From Clostridia bacterium (GTDB lineage Bacteria > Bacillota > Clostridia > Oscillospirales > Butyricicoccaceae), in assembly GCA_021205365.1 (NCBI GenBank), contig JAJPXP010000063.1:39874-103873 (forward strand): DNA of 64,000 nt. Reading direction: 5' to 3'. Position 1 is the first letter of the stretch. Each line of letters starts with the position of its first letter. Positions 27,979 through 36,834 of this stretch are shown here, in pieces. The position numbers and the translations under genes were made by a program. Below the pieces are notes generated by a model, which saw only the letters and a list, made by a program, of their open reading frames with translations, ran no database searches and was not told where the DNA came from.

Positions 27979-28817
27979 TATTCGTCCCCTCCTGTTTCAC
28001 GGATATATTCAGCGAGTGCTGTTTTCCATTCGGCAGGCTGTTTCAGATTGTCCAGGCGGAGCATCATATTGTCGAGAACAGAATAAACCGGACGAGCTTC
28101 ATTCGTCGTATTGACCGGAATTAGTTCCACATCTCTGCCGATGTTTTTGAGAATTTCCTTTGCAAACTCATAGCGGCTGCAGGAACCTTGGCAAACAGCG
28201 TGGTAAATACCAAACAAATCATGGTCGATAAAATAGGTAACCACTTTTGCAAGTTCTTTTGCACTGGTTGGTACGGCATACTGGTTGATCGGTACTTGCA
28301 TAGGGGTCTGGGTCTTGACAGCATTCCATACCTTGGAGACAAAATCAACACCAGTACCGTAAATCCATGAGCTGCGGATGATGACATAGCGGGTAGATAG
28401 CGACATAACAAGCTGCTCGCCGGCATACTTGGATTTGCCGTATACCGAGCGCGGGTTTGCCTGCTCAAATTCGTTGTATGGGCCATCAGAACCCAGAGAA
28501 AAAATATCATCTGTAGAAAGCTGGATCAGCTTGCATTCAGACATCTCACATGCTATGGCAAGATTGCGTGCACCGATGGCATTGACGCGATAAGCATCAT
28601 CCGGGTCAGCTTCACAGGCCTCCAGATCGGTCTTACCAGCACAGTTGATGACAACATCGGGACGGCTGATCTTCATGTAAGAATTGACATCCTCACGATT
28701 GGTAACGTCTACTTCTTTGGCGTCAGTTACCATAATTTCATACTTCAGACAGTCGAGCTGCTTGAGCAATGCGGAACCGACACGGCCGCTTGCACCAACA
28801 ATCCAGACTTTTTTCAT
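27978..28817 (-). CDS. RmlD-type NAD(P)-dependent sugar reductase
   Basis: Extended short-chain dehydrogenase of the dTDP-4-dehydrorhamnose reductase family. The N-terminal loop is VGASGRVGSALL; then come INCAGKTDLEACE, the catalytic-Thr region LSTDDIF, and YGKSKYAGEQ holding the Tyr/Lys pair. 279 residues, normal length. No rmlA, rmlB or rmlC is nearby, and the operon partners are transporters, so the rhamnose role is doubtful. Start has TTGGAGG. It is first gene after a consensus promoter. Confidence 0.8.
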   Translation of the reverse strand: MKKVWIVGASGRVGSALLKQLDCLKYEIMVTDAKEVDVTNREDVNSYMKISRPDVVINCAGKTDLEACEADPDDAYRVNAIGARNLAIACEMSECKLIQLSTDDIFSLGSDGPYNEFEQANPRSVYGKSKYAGEQLVMSLSTRYVIIRSSWIYGTGVDFVSKVWNAVKTQTPMQVPINQYAVPTSAKELAKVVTYFIDHDLFGIYHAVCQGSCSRYEFAKEILKNIGRDVELIPVNTTNEARPVYSVLDNMMLRLDNLKQPAEWKTALAEYIRETGGDE

Positions 28818-28906
28818 GGTGTTTCCTCCAATCTATTTTTCTACATCTCTCATATGGAAAAAGGGACAGGCTGCGAACAGCAGTCTCTCCCTTGAGTCCA
28901 GTATGT

Positions 28907-28935
28907 ATTATATCATTTCCGACAAATTGTGTCAA
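28907..28935 (-). promoter_or_regulatory. Consensus promoter of the reductase-symporter-lipoprotein operon
   Basis: On the minus strand TTGACA (28935-28930), 17-base spacer, TATAAT (28912-28907). It is a perfect consensus about 90 bp before the reductase start. Confidence 0.85.
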
Positions 28936-29009
28936 TTTATCGCAAGATGAATAAAGTTATACCTATGATAAGCAGCAAGTTATATCATGCAGGATGCTCG
29001 AAAAATCTT

Positions 29010-29969
29010 TTATGGAAATATCTGTTTTGGCATTACAAAAAGATCCTTTGCAGTCTGAATAAAGGCACGCATAGCGGCAGTCTGATACCGTTTTTTCTTA
29101 AATCCAATGGATATCCAGCGCTCCGCCATGGGACAATCGAAGCGGAAATAGAGCAGATCTGTGTCCGGTACGAACTTTACCAATGTATCCGATACAAAAG
29201 CGGCGCCAAACCCTTTGGATGCAAAATGATAAGCAGTCATTTGCTGATTAAAACTCATACGCGATTTTGGGTATTCGCCATAGTAACTGAAAATCTTCTC
29301 TGCACGCATAGAAAGCTCATTTCTTGGCTGCAGGGTGAGGAATGGGATGCTGTGCACATCCGACATACAGATCGTTGGCGCTGCATCCTTCAAAAAGGCA
29401 TTGCTGCAGATTTGCTCTGCAGTCATGCCCTTTTTTATGAGTTCGCCGGATGAAATCAGTGTTTTCGGGACAGCAAGTAAAACCGTGTTGCGGAACAGTT
29501 TTTCCGAAGCGAGATCATCTTCAAACCAGTCAGTTTCCAGAATCAGATCGATTTCTTCCGCTCGAAGGATATCTTTTAAGGTATAAAAGGATTCTTCGCG
29601 TACTTCTACGGAAACGTTTGGATAGTTTGCAGAAAAACGTTCCAATATCTGCGGGATCAGATAAGTCATGCAGATACTGGCGGCACCAATGGTGATTTTT
29701 CCGCTGACGCCGGATTTGATAGCGTGGAATTGGTCTTTCAATTCGGATTCAATCGCAAAGATCTGTTTTGCTGCCTGAATATATTTTTCACCGCTTTCCG
29801 TTAGCCGGAGCGGCTTGCAGCTCCGGTCAAAAAGTGTCACACCCATTTCCTGTTCTGCTTTTTTCACTGCTAGGCTCAGAGCGGGCTGAGTCATATATAA
29901 TTTCTTTGCGGCGGCAGAAAAACTGCCGCATTCATACACTGCAATGATATAACGCTTAGATTCGAACAT
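29010..29969 (-). CDS. LysR-family transcriptional regulator
   Basis: The N-terminal winged HTH (residues 1-60, FSAAAKKLYMTQPALSLAVKKAEQEMG) is followed by the two-lobed effector-binding domain (about 90-300). It is divergent from the TSUP transporter gene with a 123-bp gap holding the transporter promoter, the usual arrangement of a LysR protein with its target. The effector is unknown; a sulfonate, sulfite or organic acid would fit the transporter family. AGAGG precedes the start. Confidence 0.92.
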   Translation of the reverse strand: MFESKRYIIAVYECGSFSAAAKKLYMTQPALSLAVKKAEQEMGVTLFDRSCKPLRLTESGEKYIQAAKQIFAIESELKDQFHAIKSGVSGKITIGAASICMTYLIPQILERFSANYPNVSVEVREESFYTLKDILRAEEIDLILETDWFEDDLASEKLFRNTVLLAVPKTLISSGELIKKGMTAEQICSNAFLKDAAPTICMSDVHSIPFLTLQPRNELSMRAEKIFSYYGEYPKSRMSFNQQMTAYHFASKGFGAAFVSDTLVKFVPDTDLLYFRFDCPMAERWISIGFKKKRYQTAAMRAFIQTAKDLFVMPKQIFP

Positions 29970-30029
29970 AAGATTGACCTCTGACTGATATATAAAAATA
30001 ATTTATACGAAATATTAATTTAATAAATT

Positions 30030-30058
30030 TGACTCTATATCATTGTGCGTATATAATC
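30030..30058 (+). promoter_or_regulatory. Promoter of the TSUP transporter
   Basis: TTGACT, 17-base spacer, TATAAT in the LysR/TSUP divergent gap. AT-rich inverted sequence upstream could bind the LysR protein. Confidence 0.78.
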
Positions 30059-30092
30059 AAGCAGGAACGAAGAAATATGAGGAGTAAAAATC

Positions 30093-30842
30093 ATGATCCA
30101 GTTTTTTATTATTTGTCCACTGGTTTTTCTTGCGGGACTTGTAGATGCCATTGCAGGAGGCGGCGGATTGATTTCACTTCCGGCATATCTGCTGGCTGGC
30201 GTCCCGATGCATCAGGCAATTGCTACCAATAAACTCTCTTCTGCAACCGGTACAGTCGTTTCTACAGTTCGATATTGCAGAAACACGAAGGTGGATTGGT
30301 CTATTGCAATTCCTGCAATTATTTTGTCACTGGCAGGTTCCTTTGCCGGTGCAAACCTGACGATGCTGGCACCGGAGAACATATTGAAAATTGTCCTGCT
30401 TGTTGTTTTGCCTGTGACTGCGGTTTTGGTATTTCGTAAAAATGCATTGGTAGAAAAGCAGAGTGGAAGCATATCCCATACACGGATGCTTGCAATTACA
30501 TGGGCTGCTGCACTGGTGATCGGCTGCTACGATGGCTTTTATGGACCCGGCACCGGAACCTTTCTGATACTTATTATGGTTGGGCTGGCAAAAATGAGTA
30601 TGATGCAGGCGGCGGCGAATACCAAACTGATTAATTTGGCTTCCAATGTTTCCGCGTTGGTTACATTCCTGATGGGAGGACAGGTTGTTTTAACACTTGG
30701 ATTGGCAGCAGCTGTGTTCAGCATTGCTGGACATTATACCGGTTCGGCACTGGTTATGAAAAATGGCATGAAGGTCGTCAAGCCGATTATTCTGATCGTT
30801 TTGGTACTGCTGTTTATCAAGGTACTGACAGAATTATTATGA
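30093..30842 (+). CDS. TSUP/TauE-SafE family anion permease
   Basis: 249 residues, about eight hydrophobic helices, with the duplicated family signature: GLVDAIAGGGGLISLPA in the first half and GCYDGFYGPGTGTFLIL in the second. Members export or import sulfite, sulfonates or related small anions. Start ATG 30093 has GAGGAG upstream. Control by the divergent LysR protein is likely. It is 8 kb from the sulfation genes, so a link with sulfur metabolism is possible but unproven. Confidence 0.88.
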   Translation: MIQFFIICPLVFLAGLVDAIAGGGGLISLPAYLLAGVPMHQAIATNKLSSATGTVVSTVRYCRNTKVDWSIAIPAIILSLAGSFAGANLTMLAPENILKIVLLVVLPVTAVLVFRKNALVEKQSGSISHTRMLAITWAAALVIGCYDGFYGPGTGTFLILIMVGLAKMSMMQAAANTKLINLASNVSALVTFLMGGQVVLTLGLAAAVFSIAGHYTGSALVMKNGMKVVKPIILIVLVLLFIKVLTELL

Positions 30843-30867
30843 CACCGGAATCGGTATCATGAAAACG

Positions 30868-30906
30868 AAACAGGCAGCTTTCCGTCAAGGAAGCTGCCTG
30901 AAACTG
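30868..30906. terminator. Bidirectional terminator
   Basis: CAGGCAGCTT pairs with AAGCTGCCTG, with extra pairing inside. It lies between the converging TSUP gene and the CbiET-like gene. Confidence 0.75.
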
Positions 30907-30918
30907 TTTTATGGTGAA

Positions 30919-31824
30919 TTATTCTCCTGCCTTGCCCGTAATAATCCATGGGGCTGGCTGTGTATCAAAGTTATGCTTGCTGTTCAGTTTGGAAACTGAA
31001 AGCTGGATGATATCCAGATCGTTGATACCAAAGCTCTTGCAAAGCTCCGGCATGCTGGCAGCAACCGTGAAGTCCAGTGTATAAACGACAAACTCCATAT
31101 TCGGATTGAGCTTCAGCAGGCACTTCATTTCCTGTTCCATGCTTGCAGAAGCCACCAGCATGGTAACATCTGGCACAGGAAGACCAGCCATGGTTTCCTC
31201 ATCCACATGATCGATGATGGTAACATTGTTCAGACCAAACTGGCTGACATTGTCTTCCAGCGTCTTGCGGTCACGGCGATTATATTCGACAGCAATAACA
31301 GTGCCTTCTGCAGCAAGATTTGCGGCTTCCACTGCGATGGATTCACCAGAAATGACACAGATATTCTTCTGCATGTCAATCTGCATCTTACTCAAAAGAA
31401 CCGCACGGATTTCCGAACCGACATAGCGGACAGAACCGAAGGCGAAGGACTGGTTGCTCATACCGAATTTAAAGGTGCTGCGTGCATTGGGGTTCAATAT
31501 CAGCATACCAGCAGAAGCGTTGATGCCGCGATCCATCATATCGTAGACCTTGTTTTCTTTGATTGGGCCGGATGGTTCACTGCCCTCGTTGTAAATAACA
31601 GTACATTCGCCAAGGCCGGCGTTATACATACGATAGAAAATATCCGGATGGCCTGCTTCTGTAAATACCAGTACGGAACGATGAGATTCTACAGTCGGGA
31701 TCAGGTTCTTGTTCTTGCGGGTGATATCCAGGATCTTAACCCGTTCCAGATCTACTTCAGAATAATCTGAAAAATACTGCAGCCATGCCAGAATATGTGC
31801 ATTTGTAAAAAGGTTGTTTTCCAT
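30919..31824 (-). CDS. Degenerate CbiE/CbiT-like (precorrin methylase-like) protein
   Basis: The order of a CobL/CbiET protein can be followed: a partial tetrapyrrole-methylase-like half with YNAGLGECTVIYNEGSEP, then FGMSNQSFAF and GSEIRAVLLSKM, then a Rossmann half with GTVIAVEYNRRDRKTLEDN and FGLNNVTIID. The SAM-binding loop, normally DIGAGTGS, reads CVISGESIA. The first half also lacks an evident SAM pocket, so methylation is doubtful. No other cobalamin gene is nearby. The start at 31824 has AAGGAGTG; the frame extends seven codons further. Standalone gene, perhaps repurposed. Confidence 0.6.
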   Translation of the reverse strand: MENNLFTNAHILAWLQYFSDYSEVDLERVKILDITRKNKNLIPTVESHRSVLVFTEAGHPDIFYRMYNAGLGECTVIYNEGSEPSGPIKENKVYDMMDRGINASAGMLILNPNARSTFKFGMSNQSFAFGSVRYVGSEIRAVLLSKMQIDMQKNICVISGESIAVEAANLAAEGTVIAVEYNRRDRKTLEDNVSQFGLNNVTIIDHVDEETMAGLPVPDVTMLVASASMEQEMKCLLKLNPNMEFVVYTLDFTVAASMPELCKSFGINDLDIIQLSVSKLNSKHNFDTQPAPWIITGKAGE

Positions 31825-32038
31825 TATAGAAACACTCCTTTGCATTGGATTTCTTCTATCATACCATACTTTGGTAAGAAATGCACGAAAAAGTAAATAA
31901 TATTTTCAGTATTTTTGTGGGAAAGAGTAAAATGCTGTTTGGAATGAGGGGAGTCAGTATTCTCGCAGAATTGATTTTTATCCTGTTTTGTGTTAAGGTT
32001 TATTATATAACATGATGCAAAGGAAAAGGGATACAGCT

Positions 32039-32341
32039 ATGACAATGCAGGATATTGAAGAGAAATATATTGACCGAACCGTGGATGAAGATAAACTGAA
32101 TTACCATTTTCACATGATGGGTAAATTCGGCAGGGCGTTTATGTATACATTTTCATTCAATACATATGGCTATACGATTTCTGCTGATATTTGCGTGGAA
32201 TGCGGTAAGATTACAGGTATTGTTCCGGATAAGGAAGAACGTGAGGATGAATGGGGATATATGCCGGAGGATGGTTCGCCGGAGATTCAGCCGGAAGAAT
32301 ACGATACCATTGCACGGTATTTGGACAGTGTTCTCGCGTGA
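32039..32341 (+). CDS. Uncharacterised 100-residue protein
   Basis: Not recognised. From ATG 32039 (AAAAGGG nine bases before) the product is acidic and soluble, with no signal peptide or membrane segment. It has a Cys-x-x-Cys pair in ICVECGKITG and a hydrophobic core around FMYTFSFNTYGYTI. The acidic C-terminus ends in a helix. Ordinary codon use and a clean ribosome site argue that it is a real gene. It precedes the amino acid importer by 180 bp but that operon has its own promoter. Confidence 0.6.
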   Translation: MTMQDIEEKYIDRTVDEDKLNYHFHMMGKFGRAFMYTFSFNTYGYTISADICVECGKITGIVPDKEEREDEWGYMPEDGSPEIQPEEYDTIARYLDSVLA

Positions 32342-32439
32342 TTTTCATGAAGACTTGCTTTATGACGCATTTACAGACCTATCATGACAATGCAGGGGAA
32401 TATATGGAAAGGGATTTCTACAAAAATACGGAGAAACTG

Positions 32440-32468
32440 TTGACTTTAACATGCTAAAAGGTTAAAAT
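32440..32468 (+). promoter_or_regulatory. Promoter of the amino acid ABC operon
   Basis: TTGACT, 17-base spacer, TAAAAT, ending about 50 bp before the binding-protein start. Confidence 0.7.
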
Positions 32469-32520
32469 AACAATGTGCTTATGGAATGCACAAAGAAATT
32501 GTGTTAGGAGAAGAAATCAT

Positions 32521-33393
32521 ATGAAATTAAGAAGAATTGCAGCAATGCTGCTTGCCGGCGTTATGGCGGTATCTCTGGTTGGCTGCGGAAGCAGCTCTTC
32601 CGGCAATGCAGATGCAAATGGCAGTGCAGATGCTGGTTCTGTGGCAGGCACGGGTGAACGTACCCAATTGATTGTAGGTTTTGACGCTGAATTTCCGCCG
32701 TATGGCTATAAGGATGGCGATACTTACAGCGGCTTTGACCTTGATCTGGCACAGGCAGTTTGTGATTATTATGGCTGGGAGCTTGTAAAGCAGCCCATCG
32801 ACTGGGATTCCAAGGATATGGAGCTGTCCTCCGGTTCCATCGACTGTATCTGGAATGGCTTTACCATCAATGGACGTGAGGATGATTACACTTGGTCCGA
32901 TCCGTATATTGACAACTCGCAGGTTGTTGTCGTAAAGAAGGATTCTGGCATTTCTTCTATTGATGATCTGGCTGGTGCTATTATGGACGTTCAGGCAGAC
33001 TCCTCTGCACTGGCAGCCTTGGAAGGCGAGGACGCGACCGATGTTGGCAAGAAGATCGATGCTTCCCTTGGCCAGCTCATTCAGGTATCCAATTACAACA
33101 CTGCATTCATGGATCTGGAATCCGGTGCTGTCAATGCGATTGCAATGGACGTTGGCGTAGCAAACTATGAGATTGCCAACCGTGATGGCGATTATGTCAT
33201 TCTGGATGAAGAAATTTCCTCCGAACAGTACGCAATCGGTTTTAAGAAGGGCAACACGGAACTGCGTGATCAGGTTCAGGAAGCTCTGACAGCACTGGTT
33301 GCTGACGGCACTGTAGATGAAATCGTAACCAAATGGTCTGAGATGGACAATGGTGCGTACAGCTTCCTCGCAGACACTTGGTGCCTGGAGTAA
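32521..33393 (+). CDS. Amino acid ABC transporter substrate-binding lipoprotein
   Basis: Family-3 solute-binding protein. The signal peptide and lipobox SLVGC give a lipid-anchored protein, followed by a Ser/Asn/Gly/Ala linker. The binding domain carries the family signature GFDLDLAQAVCDYYGWELV and the conserved NGFTINGREDDYTWSDPYID and KKGNTELRDQV stretches. ATG 32521 with AGGAG is preferred over the upstream frame opening at 32473. It is followed by a hairpin, then permease and ATPase. Polar amino acids such as cystine, glutamine or arginine are possible. Confidence 0.93.
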   Translation: MKLRRIAAMLLAGVMAVSLVGCGSSSSGNADANGSADAGSVAGTGERTQLIVGFDAEFPPYGYKDGDTYSGFDLDLAQAVCDYYGWELVKQPIDWDSKDMELSSGSIDCIWNGFTINGREDDYTWSDPYIDNSQVVVVKKDSGISSIDDLAGAIMDVQADSSALAALEGEDATDVGKKIDASLGQLIQVSNYNTAFMDLESGAVNAIAMDVGVANYEIANRDGDYVILDEEISSEQYAIGFKKGNTELRDQVQEALTALVADGTVDEIVTKWSEMDNGAYSFLADTWCLE

Positions 33394-33415
33394 GAAATAA
33401 AATTCGCTTGATGTA

Positions 33416-33450
33416 AAAAGGCGGCGGAGAATATATTCCGCCGCTTTTTT
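33416..33450 (+). terminator. Intra-operon attenuator after the binding protein
   Basis: GCGGCGGA pairs with TCCGCCGC, preceded by A5 and followed by T6. Its place between the binding-protein and permease genes should raise binding protein above the membrane components. Confidence 0.88.
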
Positions 33451-33486
33451 GTTCCGTAATTTCAACAGAAAGAAGGCATACATAAT

Positions 33487-34140
33487 ATGCAATACTTTAT
33501 TTCAGTTGTTCAGCAGATTGGCAGTGGTATTACTGCATCCCTGCTGCTGTTCATACTGACTTTGGTTTTCTCCATGCCGCTTGGACTGCTGGTATGTTTT
33601 GGGCGTATGTCCAAATTCCGTCCGCTTTCCGCGGTGACAAGCTTTATTATCTCTATCCTCCGTGGGACACCGCTGATGCTGCAGCTGGTTGTTGTATTCT
33701 TCGGGCCATATTATCTCTTGGGTATTCCAGTATCCAATGCATGGCGTTTCTGGGCAGCGATTGTAGGCTTTTCCATTAACTATGCTGCGTATTTCGCTGA
33801 AATTTATCGTTCAGGTATCCAGTCTATTCCAAAAGGCCAGTATGAGGCTGCTGAGGTTTTAGGATATAATAGGGTGCAGACATTTTGCAAGATCATTTTC
33901 CCGCAGATGGTTAAGCGTGTCCTGCCGCCGGTAACCAATGAAATTATTACCCTGACGAAGGATACATCCCTTGCTTTTGCGCTGGCTTATGCGGAGATGT
34001 TTACGCTTGCAAAGCAAGTAGCAGCAGCAGATGCATCCATGGCGCCGCTGTTTGTTGCAGGTCTGTTCTATTATGTGTTCAACTATGTGGTTGCGTTCGT
34101 GATGGATCGTGTGGAACGCAAGCTTGCGTATTATCGGTAA
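33487..34140 (+). CDS. Amino acid ABC transporter permease
   Basis: HisM/GlnP-type permease of 217 residues with about five membrane helices and the ATPase-contacting EAA loop around YEAAEVLGYNRVQTFCKIIFPQ (split here as EAAEVLGYNR...IIFPQ). FIISILRGTPLMLQLVV is the family signature. AGAAGG ribosome site. It sits 15 bp before the ATPase gene. Confidence 0.94.
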   Translation: MQYFISVVQQIGSGITASLLLFILTLVFSMPLGLLVCFGRMSKFRPLSAVTSFIISILRGTPLMLQLVVVFFGPYYLLGIPVSNAWRFWAAIVGFSINYAAYFAEIYRSGIQSIPKGQYEAAEVLGYNRVQTFCKIIFPQMVKRVLPPVTNEIITLTKDTSLAFALAYAEMFTLAKQVAAADASMAPLFVAGLFYYVFNYVVAFVMDRVERKLAYYR

Positions 34141-34155
34141 GGAGGAGATGCAGCG

Positions 34156-34902
34156 ATGAAACTGTTGGAAATCAACCATTTGAAAAAGAGCTTCGGAGAT
34201 CTGCATGTCCTGCATGATATTTCCATGTCGGTAGAGGAGGGTGAAGTTGTATCCATTATTGGCCCGTCAGGTTCTGGCAAATCCACCCTTCTGCGCTGTG
34301 CTACGATGCTGGAAACCATGAACGGCGGCGATCTGATTTATGGTGGCGAAGCCGCAGTCAGAGACGGCGTATATGAAAGCAAGGAAAAGCTGAAAAAGGT
34401 AAAGGAGTATTATGGGCTGGTATTCCAGAACTTTAACCTGTTCCCGCATTACTCTGTTTTGAAAAACCTCATGGATGCGCCGATCCATGTCCAGAAGCGG
34501 CATAAGGCGGAAGTAAAGAAAGAAGCGATACAGCTGCTGGAAAATATCGGTATGGCGGATAAGGCGGATGCGTATCCATGTCAGCTATCTGGCGGACAGC
34601 AGCAGCGTGTTGCAATTGCACGTGCGCTGGCAATGAAACCGCAGATGCTGTTCTTTGATGAGCCGACATCTGCACTTGATCCAGAGTTGACGACAGAAGT
34701 ATTAAAAATCCTCCGCCAACTGGCTGAGAGGAAAATGACTATGGTTATTGTTACCCATGAAATTGATTTTGCGAGAGCTGTATCTGACCGCGTTATATTT
34801 ATGGCAGATGGCTATATTGTCGAGCAGGGGCCGCCGGAAGAGGTTCTGGATAATCCACAGAATCCGCGTACACAGGCATTCCTGCGCAAAGTGCAGCGAT
34901 AA
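34156..34902 (+). CDS. Amino acid ABC transporter ATP-binding protein
   Basis: GlnQ/HisP-type ATPase of 248 residues. Walker A GPSGSGKST, Q-loop LVFQNFNLFPH, signature LSGGQQQR, Walker B MLFFDEPTSALD and H-loop VTHE are all canonical. The strong AAGGAGG site and the terminator right after show it is the last gene of the importer operon. Confidence 0.96.
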   Translation: MKLLEINHLKKSFGDLHVLHDISMSVEEGEVVSIIGPSGSGKSTLLRCATMLETMNGGDLIYGGEAAVRDGVYESKEKLKKVKEYYGLVFQNFNLFPHYSVLKNLMDAPIHVQKRHKAEVKKEAIQLLENIGMADKADAYPCQLSGGQQQRVAIARALAMKPQMLFFDEPTSALDPELTTEVLKILRQLAERKMTMVIVTHEIDFARAVSDRVIFMADGYIVEQGPPEEVLDNPQNPRTQAFLRKVQR

Positions 34903-34908
34903 CAAAAA

Positions 34909-34946
34909 GAACCGCATAGTCTGTAGAAACAGGCTGTGCGGTTTTT
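34909..34946 (+). terminator. Terminator of the amino acid importer operon
   Basis: ACCGCA pairs with TGCGGT with an inner AGTCTGT/ACAGGCT extension, then T5. Confidence 0.85.
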
Positions 34947-34998
34947 CTTAGTGTATAAACGAAGCTTTTTGCCTTTGGCCTGCTTTGAGTATAACAAC

Positions 34999-35045
34999 GC
35001 ACCCCATTGATTGGAGCATTATACTATCCAGCAATGGGGTGCAGT
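34999..35045 (-). terminator. Terminator of the SLH-domain protein gene
   Basis: GCACCCCATTG (34999-35009) pairs with CAATGGGGTGC (35032-35042). On the minus strand it lies just after the stop at 35070, followed by GTTGTTAT. Confidence 0.75.
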
Positions 35046-35069
35046 TTCGCTATTTCATATTTTTTGTAA

Positions 35070-36647
35070 TTATTGGTTTCCAGAAATATATTTCGATAGG
35101 ATAGTTGCAGCCTGTGCCCTGGTAGCCGTACCCTTTGGATTCAGAATTATGCTGCCATCCTTCTGTGCCGAGCCAGTGATAATGCCACTGCTGACTGCCC
35201 AGCTCACACCGTTGACTGCCCAGCCGGAAACCTTAGCAGCATCCGGGTACTTGGAGATCGCTGTCGCATCAGCCTTCGGTTTTCCTTCGTAGTTGTGCAG
35301 CATGGTTGCCAGCTGTTCTCTTGATACGACTGCATTTGTACCGAACTTACCATTGCCTATACCAGCGGAAACATTATTTTGCTCAGCCCAGACAACTGCG
35401 TTATAATACCATGCCCCTTCCTTGACATCGGAGAAGGAGGATTTTCCTGTAACTTTTGGCTTGCCTTCCGCGTTATAAAGAATCTGCACAAACATCGCAC
35501 GACTCAGTTGGTCATTTGGACTGAAATTGGTGCCGGTGCCTGCCATGAGACCATGATCGTAACAATAATTGACATATGGAGTGAACCAATTTCCGTCGTT
35601 GATATCGGGGAAAATGTTAACTGCAGTCAGGCCGGAAATGGATGTGTAGGTATTTTCAATGGAATAGTCAATTGTTCCGTCAGCATTATAGTGAGTTTCT
35701 TTCACAGCATTTCCTTGGGCATCATATTCCCAGCAGGTATCTGCGTTGACCCATCCGTTTCCGCTGCTTAACCGGTCAGTTTGTCGGATGAGTCTGCTCT
35801 GATCGTCAAATTCATATTCGGTCGAATAGGTCATTTGTTCTCCGTAGTGCATTTCATGGCGAACAAAATTGCCGTTTTTATCATAAATATTCTCATTCCA
35901 TGACGTTGTTGGCGTGCCATCCTCATTGCAGTATGTGACAATAGTCTCCTGCCCCTGATCGTTGAAGGTATGGTGAATCAGGCGGGAGAACTCCCCCTTA
36001 TAGGTCTCATGTTCCCACACGGAAGTATCGGAATCATAGACAAATATACTCTGATAAGTAACGATTCCATTTTCAGTCTTCTTCTGTTCTCTCAGATTAC
36101 CATCACTGTCATAGGTATTCTCTGTCCAGTAAAGAGGAGTTCCATTGCTGTCAAGGGTGATTTCTTTTGTCACGTTATCCTGACTGTCATACTCATATGT
36201 ATACCAGTAAAAAATGGTATCCGAATCTGATTTTTTCCATTCCAGTAGGTTTCCGCGGCTGTCATAGGTCCAGGTCTCTGTACTCTTTATAGTCCCGTTT
36301 GGCGCAAACTGAATCTCTTGTGCCAGATTTCCATACTTATCGTATGCGTATTCCACATAATAATACATCGAGCCGTTCGCATCGAAGAAGGTTTTACGAA
36401 GCAGAAATCCGTCTGCGTTGTACTTATATTTCCAGTATGCGTCTTTTTCTCCATTTTCATTGTACTGCACACTGTCTGTGCAGACATAGTTCGCATTCTG
36501 TGCGGGATCACTTGCAGCGACAACTGCTTTTGACGTGACGTTTTCAATGCTATAGTCAACCTGCACCGCCTCCGGCGCTTTGGCCGCAAATGCGGGTGTT
36601 ACCGCCATACAGACTGCCAGCAGAACCCCAACTGCTCTCTTTTTCAT
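35070..36647 (-). CDS. Secreted YD-repeat-like protein with SLH anchor
   Basis: Signal peptide residues 1-21 (ends AFAA). Residues about 55-330 hold about a dozen short tyrosine/asparagine repeats of the type W-Y-YDSxGNLxxxxx...NGT, resembling RHS/YD repeats but shorter and scattered. Three SLH domains follow (about 345-400, 405-460, 465-525; motifs FPDINDGNWF, FSDVKEGAWYYNAV and YPDAAKVSGWAV), predicted to bind pyruvylated wall polymers. The Cys-free, Asp/Asn-rich repeats suggest a carbohydrate-binding or adhesive surface. No toxin-like C-terminus is present, so this is not a polymorphic RHS toxin. Single gene. Confidence 0.8.
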   Translation of the reverse strand: MKKRAVGVLLAVCMAVTPAFAAKAPEAVQVDYSIENVTSKAVVAASDPAQNANYVCTDSVQYNENGEKDAYWKYKYNADGFLLRKTFFDANGSMYYYVEYAYDKYGNLAQEIQFAPNGTIKSTETWTYDSRGNLLEWKKSDSDTIFYWYTYEYDSQDNVTKEITLDSNGTPLYWTENTYDSDGNLREQKKTENGIVTYQSIFVYDSDTSVWEHETYKGEFSRLIHHTFNDQGQETIVTYCNEDGTPTTSWNENIYDKNGNFVRHEMHYGEQMTYSTEYEFDDQSRLIRQTDRLSSGNGWVNADTCWEYDAQGNAVKETHYNADGTIDYSIENTYTSISGLTAVNIFPDINDGNWFTPYVNYCYDHGLMAGTGTNFSPNDQLSRAMFVQILYNAEGKPKVTGKSSFSDVKEGAWYYNAVVWAEQNNVSAGIGNGKFGTNAVVSREQLATMLHNYEGKPKADATAISKYPDAAKVSGWAVNGVSWAVSSGIITGSAQKDGSIILNPKGTATRAQAATILSKYISGNQ

Positions 36648-36782
36648 ATAACTCCAACCTTTCTAAATGTTTGTATTATAATACCATATATTACATTATT
36701 TTGCAACTGAATGGCATATTGAGTACGAAAATCAGTTTGCTTAGGAGCAAAATGGATTTCCCCAGATTATAGGCACGATTTC

Positions 36783-36811
36783 TTGACTTTTAAAAGCAAC
36801 CATGATAAAAT
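36783..36811 (+). promoter_or_regulatory. Promoter of the pheST T-box transcript
   Basis: TTGACT, 17-base spacer, TAAAAT, about 25 bp before the leader begins. Confidence 0.75.
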
Positions 36812-36834
36812 AAAAAAACTATGAAGATGTGTAA

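Noticed and set aside
27978..28817. Rhamnose biosynthesis gene rmlD
   Set aside because: The family match is good, but rmlA, rmlB and rmlC are absent and the operon encodes transporters, so the pathway assignment is not supported.
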